Assembly (NCBI GenBank): GCA_007026445.1
Contig: VDMD01000029.1
Coordinates: forward strand, 124,001-188,000
DNA from: Schizophyllum amplum
Lineage: Eukaryota; Basidiomycota; Agaricomycetes; Agaricales; Schizophyllaceae
Length of the DNA: 64,000 nt
Direction: 5' to 3'
Part shown: piece by piece, positions 46,288 to 57,871 of the stretch
Position numbering within the stretch: position 1 is the stretch's first letter
How the letters are laid out: each line of letters opens with the position of its first letter
The notes under the pieces: generated by a model
The model's database searches: none
Seen by the model: only the letters and a program-made list of their open reading frames with translations
Told to the model about the DNA's origin: nothing
Program-made: the position numbers and the translations under genes

Positions 46288-49200
46288 CTACCCAAACAGT
46301 CCCGAACCAGGGAAAAACTGCGACTCACCCGCCTCATCGTCGATAGAGGCGTCGCTCATCGAGTCCTTCCGCGTGCGGCTGCTCGTCGTCATCACCGGCT
46401 CACGACCGCTCGTAATGAGGCCGCTCCCAGACGGGCGCTCGCTCTCAGCTATCGAACCCGCCATCTCCTCATGGAAGGAATGATGGAATGGGTCGATGTC
46501 GTCGTCCGCCTCTGCGGGCTTGACGTCGTGCCGCCCCGTTGACCGTATCCCATAGCCGCTCGCATCGTAACCCTCCGCCGGTTCCATGTCCTCGTCGTCG
46601 TCGTCGTCGACCGAGGGCGGGCTACGGCTGCCGGTTGGCCCAGCGCTCCGGACCATCGGATACTCGCTCCCCTCCAGCGGCAAGGGTGTACGCGCAGTAG
46701 ACCCATGCGAGGGCCGCGATCGGTGCGTGCGAGCATCCTCGCGAGACGACTGGCCACCAAACAACTGCTCCTCTTGTCGTCCACCAAAGAGCTGTGGCTC
46801 TTGCAATATGCCGGATTGCTGATGGCGATACTTCCCCTTCCCTTTGCTCTTCCCCTTACTCGACGCCTGTCGAGTGCTGGATCGCTCGTCTGGGTGTGCG
46901 CCGCCCAACACCAGCTGCGCCTCTTCGCGCCTTGCCCTGACTGGGGGCTCGAGCACAGGTTCACGCTCAAGTGATTCGAAAAGAGCAAACACCTCCGGCC
47001 TCCTCCGCTGACCGGCGTCTTTGTCCATGCAGTAGCAGAGGTACAATGTATCCGCACTGAAAGACCTATATCAATACCACTGTCGACCGTAGGACTGCCG
47101 AAGAAACCGAACTCACCAGTCCACCACCACGCCGACGCAAAACCTTCCCACCAGTCCCGCTACGCTGCCCACGAGCACAGCCGCACCAAGCGCCTCATTG
47201 GGCGCCCCTAGCGTATGCGCGGTGAACAAGTATGCACCCAGCGCAAATGGAAGGCACAGCGTCAGCGGCGCGAGAGTCAGAAGAGATAAGGGAGCTAGCA
47301 GGCAATCGCAGTTAGTTTTGGCATTGTATACGCGCAGACACAAGAAGGGACACACACCATCCCCGAACCCGCCCCTCCGCGTCCTCCTTGCCCAGCCAAA
47401 CATCCGGTCTCGGCGCACGCCCGCGGGAGCGCCACGATGTGTCGCACCGGTAGGTAGCCCATGCCGTCCCACTCCAGCATCAGCAGGCGTCGCCTCCGGC
47501 GCGTCGGTTGAGTCGCGTGCCGCATCAACCAGCGCCGCGCTCCTCCCCGCCGCCTTCCAGAACGCCTCTCCCGTCAATCCCGCATACACCAGCGCGTCCG
47601 CGCCTACGCCCTCGCCCACGGTCTCGAGGTACCGGACGGCCCAGGCGATGCCCGACGCCGCCATCAGGGCCACAGGCTTCAAGACATTGGCGATAGGGTG
47701 CGTAGACATCGCACCGAGGGTGAGCCAGGCTGGCAGCCGCGACAGAACAGCGGTGACCACTGCGAGAAACCGGAGGGCGGACAGAAGGGCACCGGCCAGG
47801 CATACAGTGCCGAGCGAGGTATGCGTAGCTCGGAAGAGCGCGGCGTGGATGGTGTGTGTGGAGGGGCGAGGACGCGGGGTCTCCCCGAAATACCATCCTC
47901 CGACTACGCCTGCTGCTACAACGCGCAATATCCCTCTGGCTACCGCCCATGTCCATAGCCACGCAGCGACGGCGAAAGCGAGCGCCCAGCGTGCCCAGGT
48001 GCGAACGTTCCACACGTAGCTTGCTGACTCGCCCGAGCTCCCTGTATCAATTGTCAATTCGTGCCCTTTCGATTAGGGCATGCAGCGCACCTGAGTCCAC
48101 CTTGCGGAAGTACCCCACAAGCAGCAATCGGAAGACGACGGTGGCGAAAGGTATTGAAGCCAATAGTGCCGCCAGGAGAAGGGCTGGTGATAGCGCGAGA
48201 AGGAAGGGCTCCCCTCCGACGGTGAACTCTCCTCGGGCTACTTTCGCCACGTCCCCAATGCTGAGCGAGTCGCCAAACAACACCTCGCTGACGATCTTGA
48301 GCGTAGATGCGGCGGCGTTCAACCGCCGCGGAAGTCCGCGCAGTAGCCGGTGTGCGGTGAGGATGGCGAGACCGAGGGGGACGAGAGCGAAGAGGCGGAG
48401 TCTGGTTGGTTGGCGTAGTCGACGTGAAGAATAAGTCGTTTTGTTGTTGATATGTAGAAGTGAGGAGGCGGCGCGCGGAAAGATATCGTCAGCCACAGAT
48501 AGCTTATGCGAGAGGAGCGAGTCACACACCCTACTGTTTCCCCCCACGTCTCTTCCCCATCTCCTCCAAAGCTCCCCGCAAACGCCCAAATCGCGCAAAC
48601 TGCCAGAGCACCCGGCACAAAAACCTCCGTTGCCGCGAGCACCGGCCGCACAGCATAGCGTAAGGCCAGAACGTGCGCGTACGTCAGGGCTGCTGCCGCG
48701 AGTGCAGAGACGCACACAAGCGGCACCGTCCGTAACAACGTCGAGTAGGGGAACTTGGACGCCGGGGTAGATCCAGGAGGCGGCCGAGTGATATGTGCGA
48801 GGATGAGGAGGAGGAAGGCGCCAAGGAGACACGCCGAGAGGGCAGAGAGGTATGCGGCGAGCCAGGGAGCGTCGTTGTAGCGACGACGTCCTGGAGGTAG
48901 ATGGCGCGGATCGGGGAGGTGGAACGTGCCTGGGGCGCGGCCGGGAAGTAGACTGGCGGTGAGGGAGGGGGAGGGGTGCTGGGCTTCGGGGTCGGAGTGC
49001 AGTGTTGTCGCACGATTCGCACCGCCAAAACGGTCGTCCTCTTCCACTCCGGCTAACAGCCCGTCCTCTTCTTCATCGTCCTCCTCTTCATCGTAATCTG
49101 GACTGGGCGCTCTGAGCGGCGAGATGTGGTGTGCGAGCCAGCCGCCGGCGCCGGCGTCCGAGTCCGCTCCTGCGCCGCGTTGCGAGCGTCCGATCAGTGG

Positions 49201-49509
49201 TGCGCGCACGCCGGCGGGGCTGGTGTCCTCGTCAAGGCGTAGATAAGGCCCGTCCTCGTCCTCATCTTCGTACTCGTCATGCATTGGCTGCGAGGTACGA
49301 CCGCGACCCCCCTCCCCGCGTCGATCGTGCCTCGTGCTGGACCCAGCTCCTCGCAGGTGAGGGTCATCTAGATCGTCCAGTTCAGAGGCTGCCCGGCCGC
49401 CGCCGTCGGTGGTGAAGGAGAAGAAGAGCGGCTGGGAGGAGGATACACTGGCCTGCGGTGGTTGGCGGTTGAGGAACTGCGAGGCGTACGCGGCGAAGGA
49501 CGCCGTCAT
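46288..49509 (-). CDS. PNS1: Choline-transporter-like (CTL/SLC44) membrane protein Pns1
   Basis: Five exons (49509-48530, 48401-48091, 48041-47358, 47294-47117, 47065-46288) give 976 aa. A disordered acidic N-terminal region of about 200 residues is followed by about ten membrane helices (AAYLSALSACLLGAFLLLILA, LVPLGLAILTAHRLLRGLP, LLALSPALLLAALLASIPF, WALAFAVAAWLWTWAVARG, AVLVGSVAGLVGRFCVGVVVDW). The family block WSFSADTLYLCYCMDKD precedes a long acidic, Ser/Gly-rich cytosolic tail ending SQFFPGSGLFG. Members are plasma-membrane or vacuolar proteins related to choline transporters; yeast Pns1 has no proven choline transport. The first intron is about 128 bases, long for this window. Confidence 0.9.
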
Positions 49510-50377
49510 GCTGGCAGTAAGACGGATACTGTCTGCGCCTGCGAGGGGACTGTGGCCGATGCGAGGAAGTCGTCGAGCGCGTGCCGTGTCGCCGCCGCGC
49601 TTGCTGTCACGGCCCGATAAGTCAGACCGCGCTCAGTGTCTTCGTTCAAGCCAATCTAGGAGATCCGTCGTCGTCTGCTGCAGCAGAGTTACGCTGACTG
49701 CCGACTGTGCGCTGCTAGCAATCGAGCACGGTGTGTACAGAAAAGTTTCGTGAGGGGCGGCGCTACGCGTAACCACAGAGTATGCGTGCGGGACAAGTGA
49801 GCAGCCTGACGTAACACGCACCTCGATCCGGCAGCTGCAGAGTTTGTGGCAAGCGCTCTCCCACGCCCGGCAGGTGCTTGACCGCCTAAGTACCTCTGAC
49901 CGCAGAGCCTAACCTACTTACTAAGACTTACCTTGCCGCCACCATAGTGTCGTCACGAGGTTCCCTCGCAGGGATCTCTACCAAGCGGTCTGACTGACAC
50001 TGACATCCCAACCTTGAATTGCAGCATGACAGACAGACCCGTCGTCGCAGTATGTATTGCACGGGAAACCACTCATTCAGAAATCAGCCTGTAAGTCGAG
50101 GGAGGTTGAACGTATGTGAACTTTGAAACGTTGAAGCTTCACTGACGTTGATTCGTAAGAGTACCGTAGCCTGACCTTGTTCAACAAGTTGCGTGTCTGG
50201 TGTCCCCAGGGTGTCCCTTCTATGGGAGTCCTGATCGATGATCCGTCCTATGGGTCAGAGCAGCAGCCCCGCAAGGGTTCCTTTGTGGGCACTGAAGCTT
50301 GCGCAATTACATCGATAAATTATGTACGCTGTGCTGGAATACTGTACATGTGTCCGTGAGGTTTTGCTTCATAAGAA
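49510..50377. other. Spacer of about 0.87 kb
   Basis: Lies between the start of the PNS1 gene (-) and the stop of the TMEM69-like gene (-). No gene seen; presumably PNS1 promoter and 3' untranslated sequence. Confidence 0.45.
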
Positions 50378-51563
50378 TTACTCCTTCTTCTCTCCTTCCG
50401 CGGCCTCACCCTCACCCTCACCCTCGCCTTCACTCGCCTCACTCTTCCCCTCCTCCTCCGCATCGCGCTTCTTCAAGACCACGAACGCCTCGTCGCTTCC
50501 GCCGGCCTCATCTGCGAGGACAGTAGTGATGGGCGCGTCAGCGGGGAGTGCGCGAACGTTCTCGCTGTTGCCTGCATAGGTGTCAGCGCTGCGCGCTGGG
50601 TCAAGAACAGGGTCTTGACTCACCCTTCTTCTGCAGAAGCTCCCTGCGCTCTTCCCTCAACTCATCCAGCTCATGACTGACCAGCCCGTGGCCGCCGACA
50701 GGACCCCACCAAGAGGTGGCAGCGACGGACCCGATGATGCAGGTGCCGACAAGGAAAGAGAGGTAGAACCGGTACTGCGAGTACCATCTCGGAGCTGCTC
50801 GAGAGTAAGCAAGCAACGCAACCAGCTAGTGACGCATACACTCACTCCACCCATTCCCGGTCGCCTTCCAATCTGCCCACCACATCCCCGTGAAGCCAAA
50901 CCACTGCACCAGGAGAGCCATGACGGGGTCCAGCGCGAGCGTGGGCCACGCATATAGCACGGGGGCAGCGCCCAGAGCGAGGCGCGCGTACCCCTTCTTC
51001 CCTCCGTACTCGGCAAATTCCATCCCCCAGTGCAGCGCGCCGAGGAAGCTGAGCATGACAGCGCCATAGGTTGCCTGGATTTCCAGAGCCTGATGCAAGA
51101 TAGTAATCGCGAGTCCGGGATCCATACCCGCGCTCGCGCCAGCGGCAGCGAGCCCGGCCTGTCTGGCGAGATATCCGGTAGCGATGGAGGCGCCGACGTA
51201 CGGGAGCCCGCCTGCCAAGCCAAAGACCATCACGGGCTTCGGTACCGTCCCAGCGACGCGTGCAGTGGTGGAGAGGAAGCTGGCATCGGTGGGAGCGACG
51301 GTGTCTGCATTGGTGCCGTAGTTTGCACCGGCAATGGCTTTAGCTACGTCGCCGCCTGCGTTGCCAAGCTCCTCCTTGACATTGAGTGCAGCTTGGTCGA
51401 GGGACTGCGAGCCGGGTTTGTTGGATATGGAGGACGCGACGGCGCGAGGGGAGGTTGTGGTGATCGGACGAGCTAGACGGGTGAAGGCGAGGGGAGCGAC
51501 TGGTGCGAAAGACGACGCGCGCAATGAGGGCGCGGTGCGAGCGGTGAGCGTGCGGATAATCAT
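50378..51563 (-). CDS. TMEM69/DUF3429-family mitochondrial membrane protein
   Basis: Three exons (51563-50846, 50794-50624, 50571-50378) give 360 aa. The start MIIRTLTARTAPSLRASSF is rich in Arg and Ser and lacks acidic residues, as mitochondrial presequences are. The family core is VPKPVMVFGLAGGLPYVGASI, QALEIQATYGAVMLSFLGALHWGMEF, APVLYAWPTLALDPVMALLVQWFGF and PRWYSQYRFYLSFLVGTCIIG, giving four to five membrane helices. The tail ends in a run of alternating Glu-Gly encoded by a CCTCAC-type repeat (about 50,400-50,440). The molecular function of DUF3429 proteins is not established; an inner-membrane location is inferred. It shares its upstream region with PUT1. Confidence 0.9.
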
Positions 51564-52420
51564 GGTGGTCAGAGCAGAAAGTGGAAAGCGAGGATGGGAA
51601 GGGGGAAGTTTAAGTAGCGGGCATACGGCGGAGCGGTGGGGTTGACGTCACCTGGCGCGTCAGTGGGACGCGTCGATCTCGTGAGAAGCACACAATGAAT
51701 GACAAGTCCTCGGGCGCGTATGTTCGTGCCGACCAGGTGCCGGCCGAGCGGGAGAAGAGTCTGCGCGACGGGCAGGAGGCGCGACGAAAGCAAGTTGAAC
51801 AAACGTCATGGGGGAGGGAAGCAAGACGCGATCGAGACGCGTCGATCGCGTCGCGCGCCGCGCTCAGCGCGTCCGCCGACGGCCTCTGCCGGGTGCGCGT
51901 CTATTTTCGATTGTTGGTCAGCCTTACTCAGCTTGTAGCCTTTCGAGAGTATATAGGCCCGACGCGTTCAAAACCTGCAATCTTCCTGCTTTCTTCCTCA
52001 CACCACGACGAGCTGCTCTGAACGAACTCGTGCGAACTTCCAAAGTCTCTTGTTGGTCGCGTGGCGTGGAGTCGCACCCCTGTTTGCCGCCGGCTGCCTC
52101 GTCCTATTTTTCTTTGCACCCCCGACGCCCGGCCCAGATGGCTTGTATTGCGCGCCCTCGCTCGCTGCTGCCTGCGCCACGCGATAAGCCAGCACCCGCG
52201 ATCTCATCGGATAAGCCGCGGAGGTAATCGTGCGCGCGTCGGCCACGCCCTCCCGATGATAAGTAACAAGACACCCTGAGCTCCGAGCTGTCTCGTTTCC
52301 GAGTCACCCGGTCCTGCACAGGCCTCCTCGTCTCTTGCGCTCATCCTCTTGCGCGCCTGGCAACGTGAGCCTAGCGTTGATCACCTGCGCCGCTCATTCA
52401 GCGCCTCCTCACTCCCTGCC
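51564..52420. promoter_or_regulatory. Divergent promoter region of the TMEM69-like gene and PUT1
   Basis: 857 bases between two start codons. It contains three ACGCGT palindromes (51668-51673, 51837-51842, 51962-51967) and a TATA-like GAGAGTATATAGGC about 15 bases before the third. Promoter function follows from position; the role of the boxes is not shown. No gene seen. Confidence 0.5.
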
Positions 52421-54429
52421 ATGGCCTCTCGACTCTTTGCGCGCTCCGCCCTTCGCCGCCCCCTCCTCGGCGCCGCACTGACCGCGAGCGTCTTTGCGGG
52501 CAGCCGCCTTCATGCGGACGCGCAGCCGGTCTCACCTAGCGAGCCGCTCTCCTCCCTGGTCCGCGCCTACGTCGTCTATACTCTCTGCAGCTTCCCAGTG
52601 ATCGTCGATTCGAGTCCCAAGGTGCGCTTTCCTCCCATGCACCTCGCTGCATACTTCTTCCCGTTAAACGACTCTACTTACCCGCAAATGATAGATCCTC
52701 TCCTACCTCACCTCCGTCCCCGGCCTTCGCACCCTCACCGAGGGCATCGTCCGTGTCACGTTCTTCGACCAGTTCGTAGGCGGCGACACGGCCGAGGGCT
52801 GCATTCCCCTCCTTCGCAACCTCCGCGCGCGCAACACCGGCGCCTTGTTTGCCTACTCCGTCGAGGTTGATGAGAATGCGGCGATGGGCGCGGATGGCGC
52901 CGCGGACCTGAGCGGCCCGTCCCCTCACGCGCAGATCGTCAACGAGATGGTGCACTCAATTGACGTCGCTGCCGATTTCGAGGATGCCCTCCCCTCGGAT
53001 GCTTTCGTGCAAGGTAGTAAGCCGGCCCCCACATCCCGCAAAACATGGGTCGCTGTCAAGCTCACTGCCCTCCTACCGGACGCACATGCCCTTCACCGCC
53101 TCTCTTCGCACATCCTTGCCGCGCGGAAGACCTACCGGGACTCGGTCAAGCCGAAGCTGGCAGAGGTCGAGTTCCCTGGTGCACCGCACGACAATGACCT
53201 CGATGCTGTACTGGGAAAGGACGCGGTAATTAAGGGGAAGGAGGGAGCGATCCCCGCGAAGCTGCCAGCGCCTCTTACGCAGGCGGATGCGCTTGCATTG
53301 GCGCAGCTCTACAGCGATTTGTGCAGGATATGCGCGCGGGCGCAGGAGCGGGGAGTCCGAATCATCATCGACGCTGAGTATAGGTGCGTACGTCTTCCTA
53401 ACCCTTTATGCAGCATTCGCTGACGCAAGCCTGTACACCTCAGCTGGTACGAACCCGCCATCGATGCGTTCACTCACGCGCTTATGCGCCGGTTCAACGT
53501 CTTGGATGGTGGTTAGTGACTCCCTCTCAGCGTATCCCTTCGGCCCTCTGACTCATGCCCTTTCTCAGACGCCACCAAAGTTCAGCCCCTTATCTACGGA
53601 ACCTACCAGGCATACTTGAGAAGGTGATTTTCCCTCTTTTCCAATGATATCCAACGCCCACTCACCTTCCTCCTCAGAACCCCCGCTCACCTCGCTCGCG
53701 CTGCCGCCGATGCCGCTGCCGGAGGCTACTCCCTTGGCGTCAAGCTCGTTCGCGGTGCCTACCACCCGTTTGAGACTGGCGCCTGGCAGGCTGCGCGCAC
53801 CGCCCTCGCCGACATCAAGGATCCCGAGCTGGCAAAGCTCGCGCGCATCTCGCTGGTCCCTGGCGCACCGCACCCGCCCGTATGGACAGAGAAGCCGGAA
53901 ACGGACGCGTCCTACGATAGGTGTGCGGAGACGCTGGTGGGGTGGATTGCGCAGGATGTGAAGAACGCGCAGGGGAAGAGCGCGAAGGGCAAGCCGGTGC
54001 AGCCGCGCATCGGCGTGTTGTTTGGGACGCATAACTGGGCGAGCTGTGCAGGGATTTTGGGTTCCGTGGAGAAGGCGGGATTGGGGAAGCGGGAGTCGCC
54101 CGATGGCCCGTTGGTGATCCCGCCGGAGGTGACAAGGAGGTTGACGATTGGGCAGCTTTATGGGATGAGCGATGATCTGACGGCGAGCGTGGTGGGGAGG
54201 GTGAAGAGCGCGGAGCCGTTTGTGATCAAGTACGTTTTTCTGCTTATTATGCATCGTCGTACACCTCTGACTCAATCCACCCAGATATGTCCCCTACGGC
54301 GCTCTTAAGGAGGTCCTGCCCTACCTCGGTCGCCGCGCGATCGAGAACAAGAGCATGTTGTTTGGACAGGGTGGCGCGGCTCACGAGAGGCAGCGGGCGT
54401 GGTCAGAGTTTTGGGCGAGGGTATGGTAA
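52421..54429 (+). CDS. PUT1: Proline dehydrogenase, mitochondrial (Put1)
   Basis: Oxidises proline to pyrroline-5-carboxylate with FAD and feeds electrons to ubiquinone, the first step of proline catabolism. Six exons (52421-52621, 52695-53383, 53444-53511, 53569-53623, 53678-54229, 54285-54429) give 569 aa. The ATG at 52421 starts MASRLFARSALRRPLLGAAL, a typical mitochondrial presequence. The FAD-binding TIM-barrel blocks are clear: WVAVKLTALL, RGVRIIIDAEYS, LIYGTYQAYLRRT, GYSLGVKLVRGAY, GVLFGTHNW, IGQLYGMSDDLT and KYVPYGALKEVLPYLGRRAIENKSM. Exons 3 and 4 are only 68 and 55 bases. Divergent from a mitochondrial membrane-protein gene. Confidence 0.97.
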
Positions 54430-54738
54430 GGAGAGGGCTTCCGTGGAGGAGTTGGAGTCAGTGACGAACGATTAGGGACGGAGAGAACCCAGGTTGATAA
54501 GCGCGGCGAGAGAACAGGACGGACTGGGCGACGGATTCACGACCTTGGATTTTTGTGTTTGTTGTACTAGACGGTTCGCTCATGGATTGTATACACTGAT
54601 TACGGTGCTGTTGTACACTCGGAATACATTTGTTGTGGGCTTTCCAGGGAGGCGTTTCGGCCAGTGACCGGTGACCGGTCACCCACAGTACAATGCTGTG
54701 AGAGCAAGTAATGCAGGGTTGCCACATATATCCGGCGC
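54430..54738. other. Short spacer between convergent genes
   Basis: 309 bases, no gene. It contains the palindromic GGTGACCGGTCACC near 54,667-54,680. Confidence 0.5.
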
Positions 54739-55422
54739 CTAAGAAATTGCACCGACGACCATCTCAGTAGGACGCTTTCCCTGTATGCAGACACCATCAT
54801 TAGCCACCTTCAGTAGCAGTGATGCTGGAATGCCGCATAAAGCGCACTTACCAGACCCAGTACGTCTAGCCTTCGCACTTCTGAGTATATAAGTGCGAGT
54901 AGGAGGAATTTGAGCTGCGCGGGTGGGATGTTGAGCTCGATTGTCAATTGGGCGGGCTCGTTCTTGTGGACAATGTGCGAGCGGGCTGAACGGAAGTAGG
55001 CGACGGGGGTGTCAGGGGAGGAGAGGTCTTTGGCCTATGGTTCGGGTGGTGGCGATAGAGCGTGAAATTAGCGTCCGGCCAGCATCATTGAACGGTAAAC
55101 TACCAACCGTCCATTCCTCAGTCTCATTCCCGTATCGCAGCTCGTACTCGACCTGCCCCCATTGCCATACGCGCGCGCTCGTTAGCCTCCCCTTGACCCA
55201 TACTTTGCGCTCCACGCTGTCGATGGGCAGCCTCTCCCCGTCGATGTCGAAGGAGCGCTCGGGCCAGTTAATGGACGCGGTAGGGGTGCCACTCAGGCTT
55301 GTTACCCCGCGCACGCGCCCGGGGGGCGTAGTGCTCAAGGTGTAGGCGGGATCGCTGCTGACGCCGGCGGGAACGAGCGCGCCGTTGAGGATGTGTGGCT
55401 TGGTGAAGGTAAGAGTTTGCAT
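54739..55422 (-). CDS. Small DUF6593-like protein A
   Basis: Three exons (55422-55108, 55034-54852, 54780-54739) give 179 aa. It begins MQTLTFTKPHILNGALVPAG. The beta-rich body carries RGVTSLSGTPTASINWPERSF, RKVWVKGRLTSARVWQWGQVEYELRY and SARSHIVHKNEPAQLTI, then a helix LKFLLLALIYSEVRRLDVLG. This resembles the small single-domain DUF6593-like proteins abundant in mushroom fungi; the biochemical role is unknown. The second intron (GTAAGT...ATACAG) was accepted because paralogues B and C have one at the same place; reading through it would end the protein at 54810 instead. The first of three related genes on this strand. Confidence 0.75.
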
Positions 55423-55800
55423 GATGGTTGGGAGTGGGAAGCTCTGTCGGATACGGTGCATCTTTGCAAGTAACAGCATAGACGTCTGGTGACTCAACAC
55501 GGGCACTAGCGCTGGTAGGACGGTCCAGGGTGGAGACCTTGATGTGGCATCACTTTGCTGTCAGTTGATAAGAGGGACTTGATATATCGTGTACGCGGAG
55601 CACTGCTTGGCTTGGTACCCGCGGCGAAAGGACTCCGACGCAGATGAGTGGGTGAGACGAAGTTGCGGGCTGCTTTGAAGATTGTTGCCATATCATCATC
55701 TCTTGTACGCCGTCCGAGGGCGCCAAAATCCCTCAACGATCGAGATTCAGTATGCTGGAGTAAGCCGATGACTGCGTCGAGAAACAAAATTTAGGTGTGT
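55423..55800. other. Spacer between paralogues A and B
   Basis: 378 bases without a gene; contains the promoter of paralogue A. Confidence 0.5.
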
Positions 55801-56493
55801 TTAAACCCCGCCGGGGGCTGTCTCAGGAGGGCCGCCTCCCTGCAGAAGTCATCAGTATCCAGCTTTATAGTGTTAAAATGCTAGCCAACTCACCGCACCC
55901 ATCACATCTAGCCTTCGTACTTCTGAGTACAGCAACGCGAGTAGGAGGAATCTGAGCTGCGTAGGTAGCATGGGGATCTCAATCGACCATTGGGCGGGTT
56001 CGTTCTTGTGAAAGACGTGCGACCGGGGAGAGCGTAAGGAGGCGACGACGTTGTTGGCGGATGCAGACAAAAGGTCTTTGGCCTGGTATCGATAGAGACG
56101 GGAGGAGTGATTCCAATGCGAAGGACGTATATGGGGACCGATCAACATCAAGAGCAGAGCATTATCAAAGCAGCTACCCACCGTCCGCTCTCCGTTGGCG
56201 TATCGAAGCTCGTACTCTGCTTGTCCCCATTGCCATGCACGCGCACTTGTCAGCCTCCCCTCGATCCAAACCTCGCGTTCCACGCTGTCGATACGCGACG
56301 TCTCCCCACCAATGTCAAAGTAGCGTTCAGGCCAGATGATGGACGAGGTTGGCGTGCCGCTAAGGCTGGTCACACCGCGTACACGTCCGTTGCGCGTGGT
56401 GCCCAGGGTGTAGGCGACATCACACTGGCTGCCGGCGGAGATGAGCGCGCCGTTGAGGATGTCTTTGCCGTCCGAAAAAGTGAAGATTTGCAT
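55801..56493 (-). CDS. Small DUF6593-like protein B
   Basis: Three exons (56493-56182, 56082-55894, 55839-55801) give 179 aa. It begins MQIFTFSDGKDILNGALIS. Shared blocks with A are RGVTSLSGTPTSSIIWPERYF, EVWIEGRLTSARAWQWGQAEYELRY, SPRSHVFHKNEPAQWSIEI and LRFLLLALLYSEVRRLDVMG. The first intron (99 bases) is a multiple of three and lacks a stop, so the gene can be read through; splicing restores the ERT-AKDL junction seen in A. The last exon encodes GGGPPETAPGGV. Function unknown. Confidence 0.75.
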
Positions 56494-57185
56494 GTTTCCG
56501 AGAATGACGGAAAGCCATGTCGATGGAAGTGCGATCTTATAGACAAGGTAGCGTCGTAAACGTCAGGTGACAGAGCACCGGTGCTGTGCATTGGCCAGGC
56601 AATTTCTGCCGATAGCCACGGAGAAGCCACTAAATAGCAGCAGGAGGTAGTCAATGTCTCGCTTTGAACGAGAGTAACAGAGAGGTTTCCAAGTGACATG
56701 AAGTCAGATCCTTGCGGCAGTGATCATGGAGCTATCGACTTCGAACTCGCTTCGGGAAGAGGGTGCTATACGCACCCCGAACGGCCCGTATCCCACCGGA
56801 GTGTCCTCATCTTCCGCTTCGCGCTCCTGACAAAAAAGTGAGCAGGTAGATGAAGCAGGAATGGAATTCCATGCGATGAGCGCTTAGGCGATGGCCGCCT
56901 GGGGCCATGCTGATCGAGAATAACGACGAGCGGGCCGTGGTAACCGGGAGTGTGTCAGTCACGTGACCAGCATAGTCACGTGAATGTTGAAATTCAACAA
57001 GTCACTTAACGCGTTTGTTCTTCACTACTTTCCGTAAAAGGTAGGGCAGTTGGTTCTTGAATCAGATTGATATCGGCATAGTTTTTTGATGGGCATTGTA
57101 TACGTCTCGTGCCTCGAGAAGACATGTAGGCTTTCCGGACTCCTTCATTGCTTTTTCTCGGCCACCCGCAAACACCTAGAATACC
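56494..57185. other. Spacer of about 0.7 kb
   Basis: No gene seen. Presumably the promoter of paralogue B and the 3' region of the cysteine-rich peptide gene. It includes a CACGTGA-containing inverted motif near 56,960-56,985 (GTCACGTGAC, then GTCACGTGAA). Confidence 0.4.
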
Positions 57186-57475
57186 TCAGCAGCACGGCTT
57201 ACGAGCCTCCAAATCCCGCTCCTCATCCGCCTTGCAGACGACGCATCCGGTCGGAATGCAGCACTGATAGTCGGCTGGTCCCGGGCAGTATCCTCGGAGC
57301 GGCGGTTAGCGTAACGAAAAGAACATGCGACCCTGCATTCACCTGGCTTCGGATAGTACGCCGGCGCCTTGCAGGCTGAGGTGTACTTGCAGGTGCCCTG
57401 GTTGCTGTAGCACGACTGCGCCATGGCGGAATATGTCAGCGCGAGCGCTGCGGCGAGGGCGCGGAGAGGGTGCAT
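57186..57475 (-). CDS. Small secreted cysteine-rich protein
   Basis: Two exons (57475 to about 57343, then about 57,293 to 57186) give roughly 80 aa. It starts MHPLRALAAALALTYSAMAQ, a clear signal peptide with cleavage likely after AMA. The mature peptide has about ten Cys (SCYSNQGTC, SACKAPAYYPKPGYCPGPAD, QCCIPTGCVVC and a final CC). The GYCPGP...QCC arrangement occurs in secreted fungal peptides and beside some fungal lysozyme-like domains. It is probably disulfide-bonded and extracellular; target unknown. It sits between paralogues B and C of the small-protein cluster. The exact inner intron edges may be off by a base. Confidence 0.75.
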
Positions 57476-57871
57476 GATATTATCAGTAATGATCGTCAAT
57501 GGGCGGCCGGCAAGCTGGGGGCTTGGTTGACTACTTTGCGCTCTTATACCTTCTGTTACATGTCTGTATGCAATTCTCGATGAACTCTGCGCCTCGTATA
57601 CTCTCACTAGCAGGTCGTGTGACTGACAGCGGATGGAGCTTGCATATGTGCCCATCTAACCTTTCACGACAAGCAAGGTACACATGACGCCTGGGCAGGA
57701 GGGAAGAGACGTGAGAGTAGTCATTGACCTGATTGCGCAAAACATACACTGACTGAACGTGTAGGGCCACCGTTCCTGCCATCAAGGCCCACCACCCTGC
57801 ACATCCTTCAACCACCCCAGAGCAGTCAGAGACGACGACACAGCGCTCACGCATTCACCAATATATGACCA
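57476..57871. other. Spacer upstream of the cysteine-rich gene
   Basis: 396 bases with no gene; probably promoter of the secreted peptide gene and 3' sequence of paralogue C. Confidence 0.45.

Noticed and set aside
50400..50440. Tandem CCTCAC-type repeat as a minisatellite
   Set aside because: It lies in frame within the last exon of the TMEM69-like gene and encodes its Glu-Gly tail.
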